A DNA stretch of 64,000 nucleotides from Streptomyces sp. WM6386 (GCF_000972385.1 NZ_JXTE01000036.1:1-64000); one strand, 5' to 3'; numbered from the stretch's first letter, positions 33,993 through 42,533 are shown. Numbers and translations: made by a program. Notes: generated from the letters alone by a model not told the origin.

Positions 33993-34229
33993 TCAGACCC
34001 GCACCCCGCGCGCGCGGATCCGCGCCACGGCTGCCTCGATACCGATCGTGTCGACGGTCTTGATCCCCTTCGTGCTCAGCCGCAGCCGGACGTTGCGGCC
34101 CTCGCTGGGCAGCCAGTAGCGCTTGGACTGGATGTTGGGGTCGAAGCGGCGCGAAGTGCGCCGGTGGGAGTGGGAGATGCGGTTGCCGAAGCCGGGCTGG
34201 GCGCCGGTCAGCATGCAGTGGGCGGACAC
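33993..34229 (-). CDS. rpmB: Ribosomal protein L28, zinc-independent form
   Basis: 78-residue L28 starting [20 protein letters not shown] and containing [19 protein letters not shown], the L28 rRNA-binding region. It lacks the CxxC zinc ribbon of the primary L28. It is the first gene of the rpmB-rpsN pair transcribed leftwards from the Zur-like box at 34264-34278, divergent from rpmG. It would release zinc from ribosomes under starvation by replacing the zinc-containing paralogue. Confidence 0.95.
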   Translation of the reverse strand: MSAHCMLTGAQPGFGNRISHSHRRTSRRFDPNIQSKRYWLPSEGRNVRLRLSTKGIKTVDTIGIEAAVARIRARGVRV

Positions 34230-34263
34230 GGGTGATGCACCTCTCTCGAAGCGGTTGTGTAAA

Positions 34264-34278
34264 TGGAATTCATTTTCA
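34264..34278. promoter_or_regulatory. Zur-like box between rpmB and rpmG
   Basis: TGGAATTCATTTTCA matches the Streptomyces Zur consensus as I recall it (TGAAAATNATTTTCA) at 12 or more of 15 positions. It sits in an AT-rich island exactly between two divergent zinc-independent ribosomal protein genes, 13 bases before the rpmG start codon and 35 before that of rpmB. Repression with zinc and derepression in starvation is expected. Confidence 0.8.
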
Positions 34279-34291
34279 GTAAGGTACCAGC

Positions 34292-34456
34292 ATGGCTCGC
34301 AACGAACTCCGCCCGGTCATCAAGCTCCGGTCCACGGCGGGGACCGGCTTCACCTACGTCACCCGCAAGAACCGCCGCAACGACCCGGACCGTATGACGC
34401 TCCGCAAGTACGACCCGGTCGCCCGCCGCCACGTCGACTTCCGAGAGGAGCGCTGA
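34292..34456 (+). CDS. rpmG: Ribosomal protein L33, zinc-independent form
   Basis: 54-residue L33 ([12 protein letters not shown], then [19 protein letters not shown] and [12 protein letters not shown]) without the two CxxC pairs of the zinc-binding form. It is the first gene of the rightward arm from the Zur-like box, with GGTACC but no strong Shine-Dalgarno, and is followed 8 bases later by the L31 gene. Too short for many gene finders, but the match is unambiguous. Confidence 0.93.
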   Translation: MARNELRPVIKLRSTAGTGFTYVTRKNRRNDPDRMTLRKYDPVARRHVDFREER

Positions 34457-34464
34457 CCACCGCC

Positions 34465-34713
34465 ATGCGCAACGGAATCCACCCCTCCTACGGCCCGGTC
34501 GTCTTCCGGGACCGTGCCGCGGACTACACCTTCCTGACCCGCTCGACGATGACGAGCGAGAAGACGATCGAGTGGGAGGACGGCCACACCTACCCGGTCG
34601 TCGACGTCGAGATCTCGAACGTCAGCCACCCCTTCTACACCGGCACCGCGCGCGTGCTGGACACCGCCGGACGCGTGGAGCGCTTCGAGCGCCGGTACGG
34701 GAAGAACGGCTGA
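34465..34713 (+). CDS. rpmE2: Ribosomal protein L31 type B, zinc-independent
   Basis: 82-residue L31 of type [19 protein letters not shown] and [20 protein letters not shown] are the hallmark segments, and the zinc-binding CxxC of type A is missing. The stop codon overlaps the start of the CobW-like gene by one base (TGATG), so both are co-translated. Replaces the zinc-holding L31 when the Zur box is derepressed. Confidence 0.95.
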   Translation: MRNGIHPSYGPVVFRDRAADYTFLTRSTMTSEKTIEWEDGHTYPVVDVEISNVSHPFYTGTARVLDTAGRVERFERRYGKNG

Positions 34714-35891
34714 TGCTCTCCGTCGTGATCGTCGGCGGGCTGCACGCCGACGCCCGCAAGGCGGCCGTCGAGCGGCTGCTCGCCGACGTGCCGGGCAGCG
34801 TCGTCCTCCACCACGACCTGGCTACGGCCGCGGCGGGCACGGTCGTACGGACCATCCGTGACGCCTCCGGGATCCTCGCCGCGGGGGAGGCGCCCCTGGT
34901 CAACGACTGCGCGTGCTGTGCGCTGCGCGAGGACCTGGTGCCGGAGCTGCGCCGGCTGGCCGACGACGGTCTCACGCGGCTCGCGGTCGTCGAGCTGTGG
35001 GACTCGGTGGAGCCCAAGGCCATGGCCGAGGTCGTCACGGCCGGCGGGCTCACCGTCACCGGCGTCATCACCGCCGTCGACCCGGCGCTGGTCCTGCCGT
35101 ACCTGGGCAACGGCGACGACCTCGCCGAACGCGGCCTCGCCGCTGCCGCCACCGACCAGCGCACGGTCGCCGACACCTTCGCCCGCCAGCTGGAGTACGC
35201 CCCCGTCCTCGCCGTGGCCGACTCGGAGGCGGCCGACGACGAGGACCGCGAGCTGCTCGCGCAACTGCATCCGACGGCCCGCCAGGTCCCGATCGGCCAC
35301 GCCGGCCCGGGCGTAGAGCCCGGTGTGCGAGCCGATGCGCAGGCCTGCGCACGCTCGCCGTTGGCGGCGGCCGCCCTCGCCGGCTTCGACGTGGAGGCCG
35401 CGGCCGCCGCCCAGCACCCCGCCTGTGCCCTCCTTCCCGCCGAGGCGGATGCCCACGGTGTCTCCACGCTGGTCTGGCACCGGTACCGCCCCTTCCATCC
35501 GGAGCGGCTGTACGAGGCGCTGGAGGACATCACCTGTGCGGCCGCCCGCAGCCGTGGCCGGTTCTGGCTGGCCGACAAGCCGGACGTGCTGCTGCACTGG
35601 GACGCGGCCGGCGGAGCGCTGTGCGTGGAGAGCGCGGGCCCCTGGCTCGCCTCCCTGCCGGACGCCGCCTGGGAGATGGTCCCGCCGGTGCGCCGGGCCG
35701 CCGCGGCGATGGACTGGCACCCCGAGCACGGCGACTGCTGCCAGCACCTGGTGTTCACGTCGCCCGCCCTCGACCGCGACGGCCTCGAACGGCTGCTGGA
35801 GCACTGCCTGCTCACCGACACCGAGTACGCCGCGGGCCGCGACGCCTGGAAGCGGTTGCCGCCCGCCTTCGACACCCTCCTGGAGGTCTGA
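34713..35891 (+). CDS. CobW/COG0523-like protein with degenerate GTPase motifs
   Basis: 392-residue relative of COG0523 metal-chaperone GTPases. The metal-binding CxCC motif is intact ([14 protein letters not shown], about residues 63-76) and the C-terminal CobW_C region is recognisable ([16 protein letters not shown]). The N-terminal P-loop, normally GxxGxGKT, reads [10 protein letters not shown] and lacks the Lys and Ser/Thr. The expected Walker B and NKxD positions read [10 protein letters not shown] and [10 protein letters not shown]. It may therefore bind zinc without hydrolysing GTP. It sits within a zinc-starvation operon between rpmE2 and rpsR, so zinc allocation is the likely role. 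Confidence 0.85.
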   Translation: MLSVVIVGGLHADARKAAVERLLADVPGSVVLHHDLATAAAGTVVRTIRDASGILAAGEAPLVNDCACCALREDLVPELRRLADDGLTRLAVVELWDSVEPKAMAEVVTAGGLTVTGVITAVDPALVLPYLGNGDDLAERGLAAAATDQRTVADTFARQLEYAPVLAVADSEAADDEDRELLAQLHPTARQVPIGHAGPGVEPGVRADAQACARSPLAAAALAGFDVEAAAAAQHPACALLPAEADAHGVSTLVWHRYRPFHPERLYEALEDITCAAARSRGRFWLADKPDVLLHWDAAGGALCVESAGPWLASLPDAAWEMVPPVRRAAAAMDWHPEHGDCCQHLVFTSPALDRDGLERLLEHCLLTDTEYAAGRDAWKRLPPAFDTLLEV

Positions 35892-35896
35892 CCCGC

Positions 35897-36130
35897 ATGC
35901 CCCGCAAGCCCGAGCGCAAGCCCGCCAAGAACCGTCCCAACCCGCTGGACCAGGCGAAGATCACATACATCGACTACAAGGACACCGATCTGCTGCGGAA
36001 GTTCATCTCCGACCGCGGCAAGATCCGCAGCCGCCGGGTCACCCGCGTCACGTCCCAGCAGCAGCGCCGGCTGGCCCGCGCCATCAAGAACGCCCGGGAG
36101 ATGGCACTGTTGCCGTACGGCAACCGCTGA
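35897..36130 (+). CDS. rpsR: Ribosomal protein S18, alternative form
   Basis: 77-residue S18: [22 protein letters not shown] and [22 protein letters not shown] are the conserved rRNA-contact segments. It lacks zinc-type cysteines, as expected for the copy in the Zur-controlled cluster. It is 5 bases after the CobW-like gene and is the last gene of the rightward operon. Confidence 0.94.
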   Translation: MPRKPERKPAKNRPNPLDQAKITYIDYKDTDLLRKFISDRGKIRSRRVTRVTSQQQRRLARAIKNAREMALLPYGNR

Positions 36131-36447
36131 TCGCCCGCCCCTTCCGAGGCCCCGGCGTGGACACGGTCCATGCCGGGGCCGAACTTTGCCTCCGCACGAT
36201 TTGGGTGAAGCTTGGAACACAACAGGCGCGGTACGCGTCTATTCCTCATGCACGAGGGGGTTCGGCCCAGATGCCGAGGTGCCGGGGGAACGTATCCGGC
36301 GCCCCGTACGTCACATCTGTAACCACAGGACCACCCCGCGTGCACGTGCATCTGCTCATGCATCTGCACGTGAACAGAGCTATGATCCGGACCAGTTGAC
36401 CACTGCATCAATGGCCCTGAAGCCACCGCACCACCGGGGAGCGACCT
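36131..36447. promoter_or_regulatory. Intergenic region with tandem TGCATCTGC before the DUF397 gene
   Basis: 317 bases without a gene. TGCATCTGC occurs at 36347-36355 and 36359-36367 (12-bp period), flanked by CACGTG on both sides (36343-36348 and 36367-36372). The 16-mer GTGCACGTGCATCTGC (36340-36355) recurs in inverted orientation at 37393-37408, in the other intergenic region of this module. It is a likely operator of the DUF397 gene. Confidence 0.65.
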
Positions 36448-36702
36448 GTGGACCACGACGTGTACAACGACGTGTACAACGGCATGGCAGCCACGGAGCT
36501 GAACGGGGTGGCCTGGCAGAAGAGCCGGCACAGCAACTCGCAGGGTTCCTGCGTGGAGTTCGCACGCCTCCCCGACGGAGGCGTGGCCATGCGCAACTCC
36601 CGGTTCCCCGACGGTCCGGCGCTCGTCTACACGCGCGCCGAGATAGAGGCGATGCTGCTCGGGGTGAAGGACGGCGAGTTCGACCACCTCGTAGTGGGCT
36701 GA
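36448..36702 (+). CDS. DUF397 protein (WhiJ-module partner)
   Basis: 84-residue DUF397 protein: WQKSRHSNSQGSCVEFARL, then GVAMRNSRFPDGPALVYTRAEIEAML, is the complete family pattern. DUF397 proteins accompany WhiJ-like XRE regulators throughout Streptomyces and are thought to modulate them, with BldB as the best-known relative. It starts at GTG with GGGGAG 7 bases upstream. The N-terminus holds a short in-frame duplication (DVYN twice). It forms a module with the ATPase gene and the XRE gene to the right and shares their putative operator sequence. Confidence 0.92.
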   Translation: MDHDVYNDVYNGMAATELNGVAWQKSRHSNSQGSCVEFARLPDGGVAMRNSRFPDGPALVYTRAEIEAMLLGVKDGEFDHLVVG

Positions 36703-36808
36703 CGTTCGGGGGTCGGCGCCCCGTCACAGCGCGCAGGACTCAGGGCGATCGACGCCTCACGCCCCGTGACGCGCGTAGAACCGTGGCGTCGAAAAACGCC
36801 GTGGTGCC

Positions 36809-37306
36809 TCACTCGGCGGACTGCAGGCGGAACAGTGCCCAGACGACCTTGCCGTTGAGCGTGCCCGCGAGCGGATGCCAACCCCAGCCGTCCGCGAAGG
36901 AGTCGACGAGGAACAGGCCCCGCCCGGACTCCGCCGAGAAGTCGTCCGAGTCGCGCGCGACCGGACTGTCGTGGCTGGGATCGCGCACCGCGCACACCAG
37001 TCGCTCCGTCCAGCGCATCAGATGCAGTCGCACGGGCGGAACGTGTTCGGCTGTGTGTCCGTTGCTCGTCGGCAGACCGTGACGCAGGGCGTTGGTGACC
37101 AGTTCGGAGACGACCAGACAGACGTCGTCGAAGCGGTCGCCTATGTCCCACTGGTCGAGCGTTCTGCGGGTGAACTGCCGCGCCTCGCGCACCGCTTCGT
37201 AGCGGGCGGGCAGAGCACAGGAGGCGGCGTTGGACACGGCCGCGGGATCCAGCGGCGGAAGGCCCTGCCGTAACGGCTCGAGCATGGTCGATCCATTCGT
37301 CCCCAT
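36809..37306 (-). CDS. Anti-sigma-factor-like ATP-binding protein (HATPase_c)
   Basis: 165-residue GHKL ATP-binding protein: VCLVVSELVTNALRHG (N-box), then DSDDFSAESGRGLFLVDSFADGWGW (G-box). This is the RsbW/SpoIIAB-like group, of which Streptomyces has many, often located beside WhiJ-like and DUF397 genes. The ATG chosen has GGGAG 8 bases upstream; a much longer open frame running upstream includes the repeat-bearing promoter DNA and is not credible as protein. It is transcribed divergently from the XRE gene across the second TGCATCTGC-type repeat region. Confidence 0.88.
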   Translation of the reverse strand: MGTNGSTMLEPLRQGLPPLDPAAVSNAASCALPARYEAVREARQFTRRTLDQWDIGDRFDDVCLVVSELVTNALRHGLPTSNGHTAEHVPPVRLHLMRWTERLVCAVRDPSHDSPVARDSDDFSAESGRGLFLVDSFADGWGWHPLAGTLNGKVVWALFRLQSAE

Positions 37307-37603
37307 GCGAGGCACTCCCGGAGGTTCGCGGTCGTTGCGATGCAGCGGTTGCGCGGGACCATGGTTTCGGATGAGGAGTGCAGATGCAAGGTGCAGATGC
37401 ACGTGCACATGACCGAATTGGACGTTCCCGTACCGCTTGTTGGGCATTTTTTCCGCCAACTTCCTTGCTTCTCTTGCCTTCTCCTCACGTCCTGCTGTGT
37501 GGAATCTTTGGCTTCTTTCCATCTCTGTAATCGGACGAGTACAGCTCGAAGTGTTTTAGTGGCAGACTTCGGCTCCTGAAGACGGCTGGGGAGGCTGGCG
37601 AAC
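37307..37603. promoter_or_regulatory. Divergent promoter region with tandem GTGCAGATGCA
   Basis: 297-base divergent intergenic region. GTGCAGATGCA is repeated at 37378-37388 and 37391-37401 (13-bp period), running into CACGTGCAC. On the opposite strand this is the same TGCATCTGC element found before the DUF397 gene. Toward the XRE gene the DNA becomes AT-rich (about 37480-37560), consistent with its promoter. Confidence 0.65.
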
Positions 37604-38464
37604 GTGAGCGCGGGAGAGCCCGGATCGGTGGTGCGGCGGATGCTGCTCGGCTCGCAACTCAGGCGACTGCGTGAGGCGCGCGGAATCACCCGCGAGGCCG
37701 CGGGCTACTCCATCCGTGCCTCGGAGTCGAAGATCAGCCGGATGGAGTTGGGCCGGGTGAGCTTCAAGACGAGGGACGTCGAGGATCTGCTGACGTTGTA
37801 CGGCATCACGGACGAGCAGGAGCGCGCCTCACTTCTCTCCCTCGCACGCGAGGCCAACGTCGCGGGCTGGTGGCACAGTTACTCCGACGTCCTGCCGAGC
37901 TGGTTCCCCACCTATGTCGGCCTGGAGGGCGCGGCCACCCTGATCCGGGTGTACGAGGTGCAGTTCGTGCACGGCCTGCTGCAGACCGAGGCCTACGCCC
38001 GCGCGGTGGTGCGGCGCGGCATGAAGGGTGCGAGCGAGGCCGACGTGGAGAAGCGGGTCGCGCTGCGCCTGGAGCGGCAGAAGTACCTCGCCGAAGCGGG
38101 CGGCCCCGAGTTCCACATCGTCCTGGACGAGGCGGCGCTGCGCCGGCCCTACGGCGACCGCGAGGTGATGCGGGGTCAGCTTCAGCATCTGATCGAGGTC
38201 TCCACGCGTCCCAATGTGCGGCTGCAGGTCATGCCGTTCGGCTTCGGCGGTCACTCCGGCGAGTCCGGTGCCTTCACCCTCCTCAGCTTCCCCGAGTCCG
38301 ACCTCTCGGACGTGGTCTATCTGGAGCAGCTCACCAGCGCCCTGTACCTGGACAAGCGCGAGGACGTCGCCCAGTACGAGAAGGCACTCAAGGAGCTCCA
38401 ACAGGACAGCCCAGGACCGGACGAGAGCCGGGACCTTCTACGAGGTCTCCTCCAACTCTCCTGA
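37604..38464 (+). CDS. WhiJ-like XRE-family regulator (DUF5753)
   Basis: 286-residue regulator. It has an N-terminal lambda-repressor-type helix-turn-helix (LRRLREARGITREAAGYSIR...SKISRMELGR, residues about 18-52) and a large C-terminal DUF5753 domain (residues about 95-275) with YVGLEGAATLIRVYE, LLQTEAYARAVV and FGGHSGESGAFTLLSFPE. GTG start with GGGGAGG. This is the DNA-binding member of the WhiJ/DUF397/ATPase module, implicated in Streptomyces development. It is the most likely ligand of the paired TGCATCTGC elements upstream of its neighbours. Confidence 0.92.
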   Translation: MSAGEPGSVVRRMLLGSQLRRLREARGITREAAGYSIRASESKISRMELGRVSFKTRDVEDLLTLYGITDEQERASLLSLAREANVAGWWHSYSDVLPSWFPTYVGLEGAATLIRVYEVQFVHGLLQTEAYARAVVRRGMKGASEADVEKRVALRLERQKYLAEAGGPEFHIVLDEAALRRPYGDREVMRGQLQHLIEVSTRPNVRLQVMPFGFGGHSGESGAFTLLSFPESDLSDVVYLEQLTSALYLDKREDVAQYEKALKELQQDSPGPDESRDLLRGLLQLS

Positions 38465-38605
38465 GATCTCGCCGACTCTCCTGGGGTTTTCCCCAGAACA
38501 TCGCTCTGCGTCCCCAACTCGCTTGTCGCACAAGTACGATGACGCGTGATCAGACCGTGACGTCGATCGCGCGTCGCGTGTGTCTGCTAGCGATTTGGGG
38601 ATCAC

Positions 38606-40066
38606 ATGTCGTCGTACTTCACTGATCTGGCCCAGCAGTACATCGACGGTGAGTGGCGCCCGGGCACCGGCTCCTGGGACATCATCGACTTCAACCCGTA
38701 CGACGGGGAGAAGCTGGCGTCGATCACCATAGCCACGGTCGACGAGGTCGACGAGGCGTACCAGGCGGCCGCCCGCGCCCAGAAGGAGTGGGCCGAGACC
38801 AACCCCTACACCCGTCGCGGGGTCTTCGAGAAGGCCCTCGGCCTGATCAACGAGCGCGAGCAGGAGATCACCGACGTGATCATCGCCGAGCTCGGCGGCA
38901 CGCGCGTCAAGGCCGGCTTCGAGCTCCACCTCGCCAAGGAGTTCCTGCGCGAGGCGATCCACCTGTCGCTGCGCCCCGAGGGCCGCATCATCCCGTCGCC
39001 GATCGACGGCAAGGAGAACCGCGTCTACCGGGTGCCGGTAGGTGTGGTGGGCGTGATCAGCCCCTTCAACTTCCCGTTCCTGCTGTCGATCAAGTCGGTG
39101 GCCCCGGCGCTGGCGCTCGGCAACGGCGTCGTACTGAAGCCGCACCAGAACACCCCGATCACCGGCGGCACCCTGATCGCGAAGATCTTCGAGGACGCCG
39201 GCCTGCCCAAGGGCCTCCTCAACGTCGTCGTCACCGACATCGCGGAGATCGGCGACGCCTTCATCGAGCACCCCGTCCCGAAGGTCATCTCCTTCACCGG
39301 CTCCGACAAGGTCGGCCGCCACGTCGCCACCGTCACCGCCTCGCACTTCAAGCGCTCGGTCCTCGAACTCGGCGGCAACAGCGCCATCGTGGTGCTCGAC
39401 GACGCCGACATCGACTACGCCGTCGACGCCGCGGTCTTCAGCCGGTACGTCCATCAGGGCCAGGTCTGCATGGCCGCCAACCGTGTGATCGTGGACCGCT
39501 CGATCGCCGACGAGTTCACCGAGAAGTTCGTCGCCAAGGTCAAGGGCCTCAAGGTGGGCGACCCGCGCGACCCGGAGACGGTGATCGGCCCGGTCATCAA
39601 CTCCTCCCAGGCGGACGCCCTCACGAGCACCGTCGAGCAGGCGATAGCCGAGGGCGCGACGGCCCTGGTGCGCGGCGAGACGACCGACAACCTGGTCTCG
39701 CCGTCGGTCCTCACCGACATCCCGGCCGGCTCCGCCCTCCTTCACCAGGAGGTCTTCGGCCCGGTCGCCTTCCTCATCCCGGTCGACGGCGAGGAGGAGG
39801 CGGTCCGCGTCGTCAACGACACCCCGTACGGTCTCAGCGGCGCCGTCCACACCGCGAGCATCGAGCGCGGCGTCAACTTCGCCAAGCGCATCGACACCGG
39901 CATGTTCCACGTCAACGACGGCACCGTCCACGACGAGCCGATCGTCCCCTTCGGCGGCGAGAAGAGCTCCGGCGTCGGCCGCCTCAACGGCGAGACGATG
40001 CTGGACGCGTTCACCACGCTGAAGTGGATCTCGGTGCAGCACGGGCGGAGCAGGTTCCCCTTCTGA
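38606..40066 (+). CDS. Aldehyde dehydrogenase (benzaldehyde dehydrogenase-like)
   Basis: 486-residue NAD(P)-dependent aldehyde dehydrogenase. The NAD fold with ISPFNFPFLLSIKSVAPALA, the general base Glu in RSVLELGGNSA (about 250-260), the nucleophile Cys in GQVCMAANR (about 288-296) and the EVFGPVAFLIPV and PFGGEKSSGVGR segments are all present. The TTD-type spacing and the end TLKWISVQHGRS suggest a group acting on aromatic or medium-chain aldehydes. It is a single-gene unit; no partner indicates the natural substrate. It is intact, unlike the decayed paralogue at 3080-3870. Confidence 0.93.
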   Translation: MSSYFTDLAQQYIDGEWRPGTGSWDIIDFNPYDGEKLASITIATVDEVDEAYQAAARAQKEWAETNPYTRRGVFEKALGLINEREQEITDVIIAELGGTRVKAGFELHLAKEFLREAIHLSLRPEGRIIPSPIDGKENRVYRVPVGVVGVISPFNFPFLLSIKSVAPALALGNGVVLKPHQNTPITGGTLIAKIFEDAGLPKGLLNVVVTDIAEIGDAFIEHPVPKVISFTGSDKVGRHVATVTASHFKRSVLELGGNSAIVVLDDADIDYAVDAAVFSRYVHQGQVCMAANRVIVDRSIADEFTEKFVAKVKGLKVGDPRDPETVIGPVINSSQADALTSTVEQAIAEGATALVRGETTDNLVSPSVLTDIPAGSALLHQEVFGPVAFLIPVDGEEEAVRVVNDTPYGLSGAVHTASIERGVNFAKRIDTGMFHVNDGTVHDEPIVPFGGEKSSGVGRLNGETMLDAFTTLKWISVQHGRSRFPF

Positions 40067-40475
40067 CGAGCGGCCACCGAACGGACTACCGGGTCGGCGA
40101 CCCGAGCCCTGCGAGGCAGGATCGCCGGCTTCGCCTTTCCTCCAGCCGGCGCGGCGTCCGAGGACAAGGGCTGCTGTCCCGATCCCGCCTGCCCGTGTCC
40201 TTCAGCCGGTCCGGCGTCCGGGGACGACGGTTGGCTGTCCCGACCCCCGCCCACCCGCGTCTCTCAGCCCTTCCGGCGTCCGCTGGACGAGGGCCTGCCG
40301 TCCCGATCCCCCGCCCGCCCGTGTCTTTCAGCCCGTCCGGCGTTCGAGGACGAGGCCCTTCGGGCCGATGGGGGTCCAGGGGGCGGAGCCCCCTGGGAGC
40401 GGGGTCGAAGGGGCGGCAGCCCCTGGAGGACGGGACGGGTAGGGGCGGCGGGGGCGAGAACAGCCCGGCCCGGCG
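40067..40475. repeat. Four-copy ~62-bp intergenic repeat with terminator hairpins
   Basis: 409 bases without a gene. Four imperfect tandem units begin at 40143, 40203, 40265 and 40329 (periods 60, 62, 64), each starting CAGCC-G/C-TCCGGCGTCCG and continuing GACGAGG...TGTCCCGATCCC. They are followed by two hairpins: AGGGGGC-GGA-GCCCCCT (40378-40394) and AGGGGC-GGCA-GCCCCT (40409-40424). The unit resembles the dispersed CAGCCCGTCCGGCGTTTGAGGAC element common between Streptomyces genes. It lies between two convergent genes. Confidence 0.8.
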
Positions 40476-41057
40476 TCAGGCAGCGACGCGGACGACGACG
40501 TACACGAAGAGCGCACCCAGCGTCAGACCGCCCGGCACACCCGCCACCCGGAGCACCGTGTCGCGGAACGGCGACCTCAACCGCCCGCGCAACACCGCGA
40601 GCGCACCGCCGGTCAGCACGGTGAGGCCCCACAGGGTGACGGCCGACCAGCCGGAGACCGCGGCGGGACCGACCGTTTCCACTTGCCCCCCGGCGAGCAC
40701 CCGGACCGACGTAGGCCTCCCCAACCGCAGCCGCGTGCCGACGGTGGCGTACCGCAAGGGCCGGTGCGCGACGACCAGGTTCCCACCACAGGCGACGTAA
40801 GCGTTCTTGCCGGTTCCGGCCACACCACAGCTCGTCGCCGTGAAGACGGCCCGTTGCCCCACGAGGCCGAGAGCCCCCGCGAGCATGTAGCCGCCCCCGA
40901 GGAACGGCAGCAGACCGAGGACCACGACGAAGAAGACCGCGGTGAGCCTCCGGACCCAAGGAGAGCGCGGACGCGCAAGGCGGGCAGGTCCCGGCACCGC
41001 CCCCTGGTGCGGCTTCTTCCTTCGCAGGCGCCGTCTCTTCCTCGACCCCTTGCCCAC
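40476..41057 (-). CDS. Small membrane protein of unknown function
   Basis: 193-residue membrane protein. A very basic N-terminus (KGSRKRRRLRRKK) precedes a transmembrane helix (LTAVFFVVVLGLLPFLGG). An extracellular-looking middle with two cysteines (ATSCGVAG, VACGGNL) follows, then two further hydrophobic helices at the C-terminus. GTG start with GGGAGGG 6 bases upstream. No family is recognised. It is transcribed toward the repeat array. Confidence 0.7.
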   Translation of the reverse strand: MGKGSRKRRRLRRKKPHQGAVPGPARLARPRSPWVRRLTAVFFVVVLGLLPFLGGGYMLAGALGLVGQRAVFTATSCGVAGTGKNAYVACGGNLVVAHRPLRYATVGTRLRLGRPTSVRVLAGGQVETVGPAAVSGWSAVTLWGLTVLTGGALAVLRGRLRSPFRDTVLRVAGVPGGLTLGALFVYVVVRVAA

Positions 41058-41279
41058 CGCACCCTCCCGTGACCGTGACCGTCCGCCGCGATGATCCTCC
41101 TCGGACGGACGGGGACCGCGGGCGCGAGCGGAGAGGCTCTCGGCAGATCCTTACCGAGCGCCGCACGCCGTACGCGACGCCTTCTCCATTGAGGACAGAA
41201 CCTGACCGCAAGGGTCCGTAACTTCGTAGGTGTCAGGCAGAGCCAGCTGACCCCGACGAAAGACGAAAGGCGGCCGGTC

Positions 41280-41816
41280 ATGGTCACTCACGTACGAGCC
41301 GAGGCCCACGGCGACGAGCGCGGCGCACTGCTCTCCTTCCTCGCCGAACAGCGCGGCGGCATCCGCCGGGCCCTGCTCGGACTGACCGACGCACAGGCGT
41401 CCGGCAGGCCCAGCGCGAGCGAACTGTCCCTGGCCGGCCTGCTCAAGCACGTCGCCGAGGTCGAACAGGGCTGGGTCGCACGGGCCAAGGGCGAGGCGCC
41501 GGCGGTGAAGCGGGACGAGTCGAACTGGCACGAGTGCTTCCTGCTGGTCGACGGCGAGACCGTGGAGCAGCAGCTGACGTACTGGGAGAAGGTCGCCGAC
41601 GAGACGGAGGCGTTCGTCCGCGCCGTGCCCAGCCTCGACGACACCTTTCCGCTGCCGAACGACCCCTGGTTCCCGCCGGACGAGTCGGTCTCCATGCGCT
41701 GGCTGGTGCTGCACCTGATCCGCGAGACGGCACGCCACGCGGGCCACGCCGACATCATCCGCGAGTCCCTCGACGGGAAGACGGCCTTCGAGCTGGTGGG
41801 ACTGGCGCGGAGCTGA
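41280..41816 (+). CDS. DinB-family (DUF664) protein
   Basis: 178-residue DinB/DUF664 four-helix protein. Histidines for a metal site are at expected places: LLKHVAEVEQGW near residue 62 and RETARHAGHADIIRE near residue 155. The family includes thiol-dependent S-transferases, among them mycothiol-dependent ones in actinomycetes, but this subgroup has no assigned function. It lies just upstream of the PadR regulator on the same strand, separated by 18 bases, and could be co-transcribed with it. Confidence 0.88.
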   Translation: MVTHVRAEAHGDERGALLSFLAEQRGGIRRALLGLTDAQASGRPSASELSLAGLLKHVAEVEQGWVARAKGEAPAVKRDESNWHECFLLVDGETVEQQLTYWEKVADETEAFVRAVPSLDDTFPLPNDPWFPPDESVSMRWLVLHLIRETARHAGHADIIRESLDGKTAFELVGLARS

Positions 41817-41834
41817 GGTCATAACCTGGACCGC

Positions 41835-42476
41835 ATGTCGACGATCCGTCTCCTCGTGCTGGCCGCGGTGCGCCAGCACGGGCGGACCCACGGGTACCAG
41901 GTGCGCAACGACCTGGAGTACTGGGGCGCACACGAGTGGTCCAACGCCAAGCCCGGCTCGATCTACCACGCCCTGAAGCAGATGGCCAAGCAGGGACTCC
42001 TGCACGCGCATGAGATCGCGCCGTCCACCGCGGGCGGACCGCCGCGTACGGAGTACGAGATCACCGAGGCCGGCACGGAGGAGTACCTCGGTCTGGTGCG
42101 CGAGGCGCTGACCTCGTACGACCAGAAGATGGACATGAAGTCGGCGGCCATCGGCTGCATGGTCGACCTCCCGCGCGCCGAGGCGGTGGCCCTCCTCAAG
42201 GAGCGCACCCGGAGGATCGAGGAGTGGCGCTCGGCCGTCACCGAGCACTACATCCCGGAAGAGGGCCCGGGGCAGCTCGGTCATATCGGCGAGATCATGA
42301 ACCTCTGGGTGCACACGGCCGACGCGGAGGCCGAGTGGACCCAGGGGCTGATCTCCCGGATCGAGGACGGCGCCTACACCTTCGCGGGGGAGGGCGAGCC
42401 GTTCGTCGGCGTCCTCGCCGAGGACCAGGAGAACCCGTACGCGACGGGGCAGCGGCATCCGGAGGACGTCCGCTAA
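41835..42476 (+). CDS. PadR-family transcriptional regulator
   Basis: 213-residue PadR-type repressor: winged helix in the first 85 residues (LLVLAAVRQHGRTHGYQVRN, then PGSIYHALKQMAKQGLL and YEITEAG) and a coiled helical C-terminal dimerisation domain (Vir_act_alpha_C-like, about 95-200). It stands immediately upstream of a DrrA/DrrB-type exporter, and two TCAAGTTTGAC elements lie between its stop and the exporter start. The arrangement is that of a drug-sensing repressor controlling its efflux pump. Confidence 0.92.
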   Translation: MSTIRLLVLAAVRQHGRTHGYQVRNDLEYWGAHEWSNAKPGSIYHALKQMAKQGLLHAHEIAPSTAGGPPRTEYEITEAGTEEYLGLVREALTSYDQKMDMKSAAIGCMVDLPRAEAVALLKERTRRIEEWRSAVTEHYIPEEGPGQLGHIGEIMNLWVHTADAEAEWTQGLISRIEDGAYTFAGEGEPFVGVLAEDQENPYATGQRHPEDVR

Positions 42477-42533
42477 TCAAGTTTGACCAATCGGTCACCG
42501 GGTATTACCTTCGAGCTGGTAGTCAAGTTTGAC
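42477..42533 (+). promoter_or_regulatory. Paired TCAAGTTTGAC operators of the ABC exporter
   Basis: TCAAGTTTGAC occurs at 42477-42487 and 42523-42533, 46 bp apart. The second copy is part of the palindrome AGTCAA-GT-TTGACT (42521-42534). They sit in the only gap of this operon, directly before the GAAGGAG site of the ATPase gene, so they are probable PadR operators overlapping the exporter promoter. Confidence 0.65.

Noticed and set aside
36809..37522. A longer 237-codon form of the ATPase
   Set aside because: The extra N-terminal codons cover the repeat-bearing divergent promoter and lack a ribosome site; the ATG at 37306 has GGGAG at good spacing.
40143..40380. A CRISPR array
   Set aside because: The four units are adjacent imperfect copies without unique spacers, the period is too long, and no cas genes are nearby.
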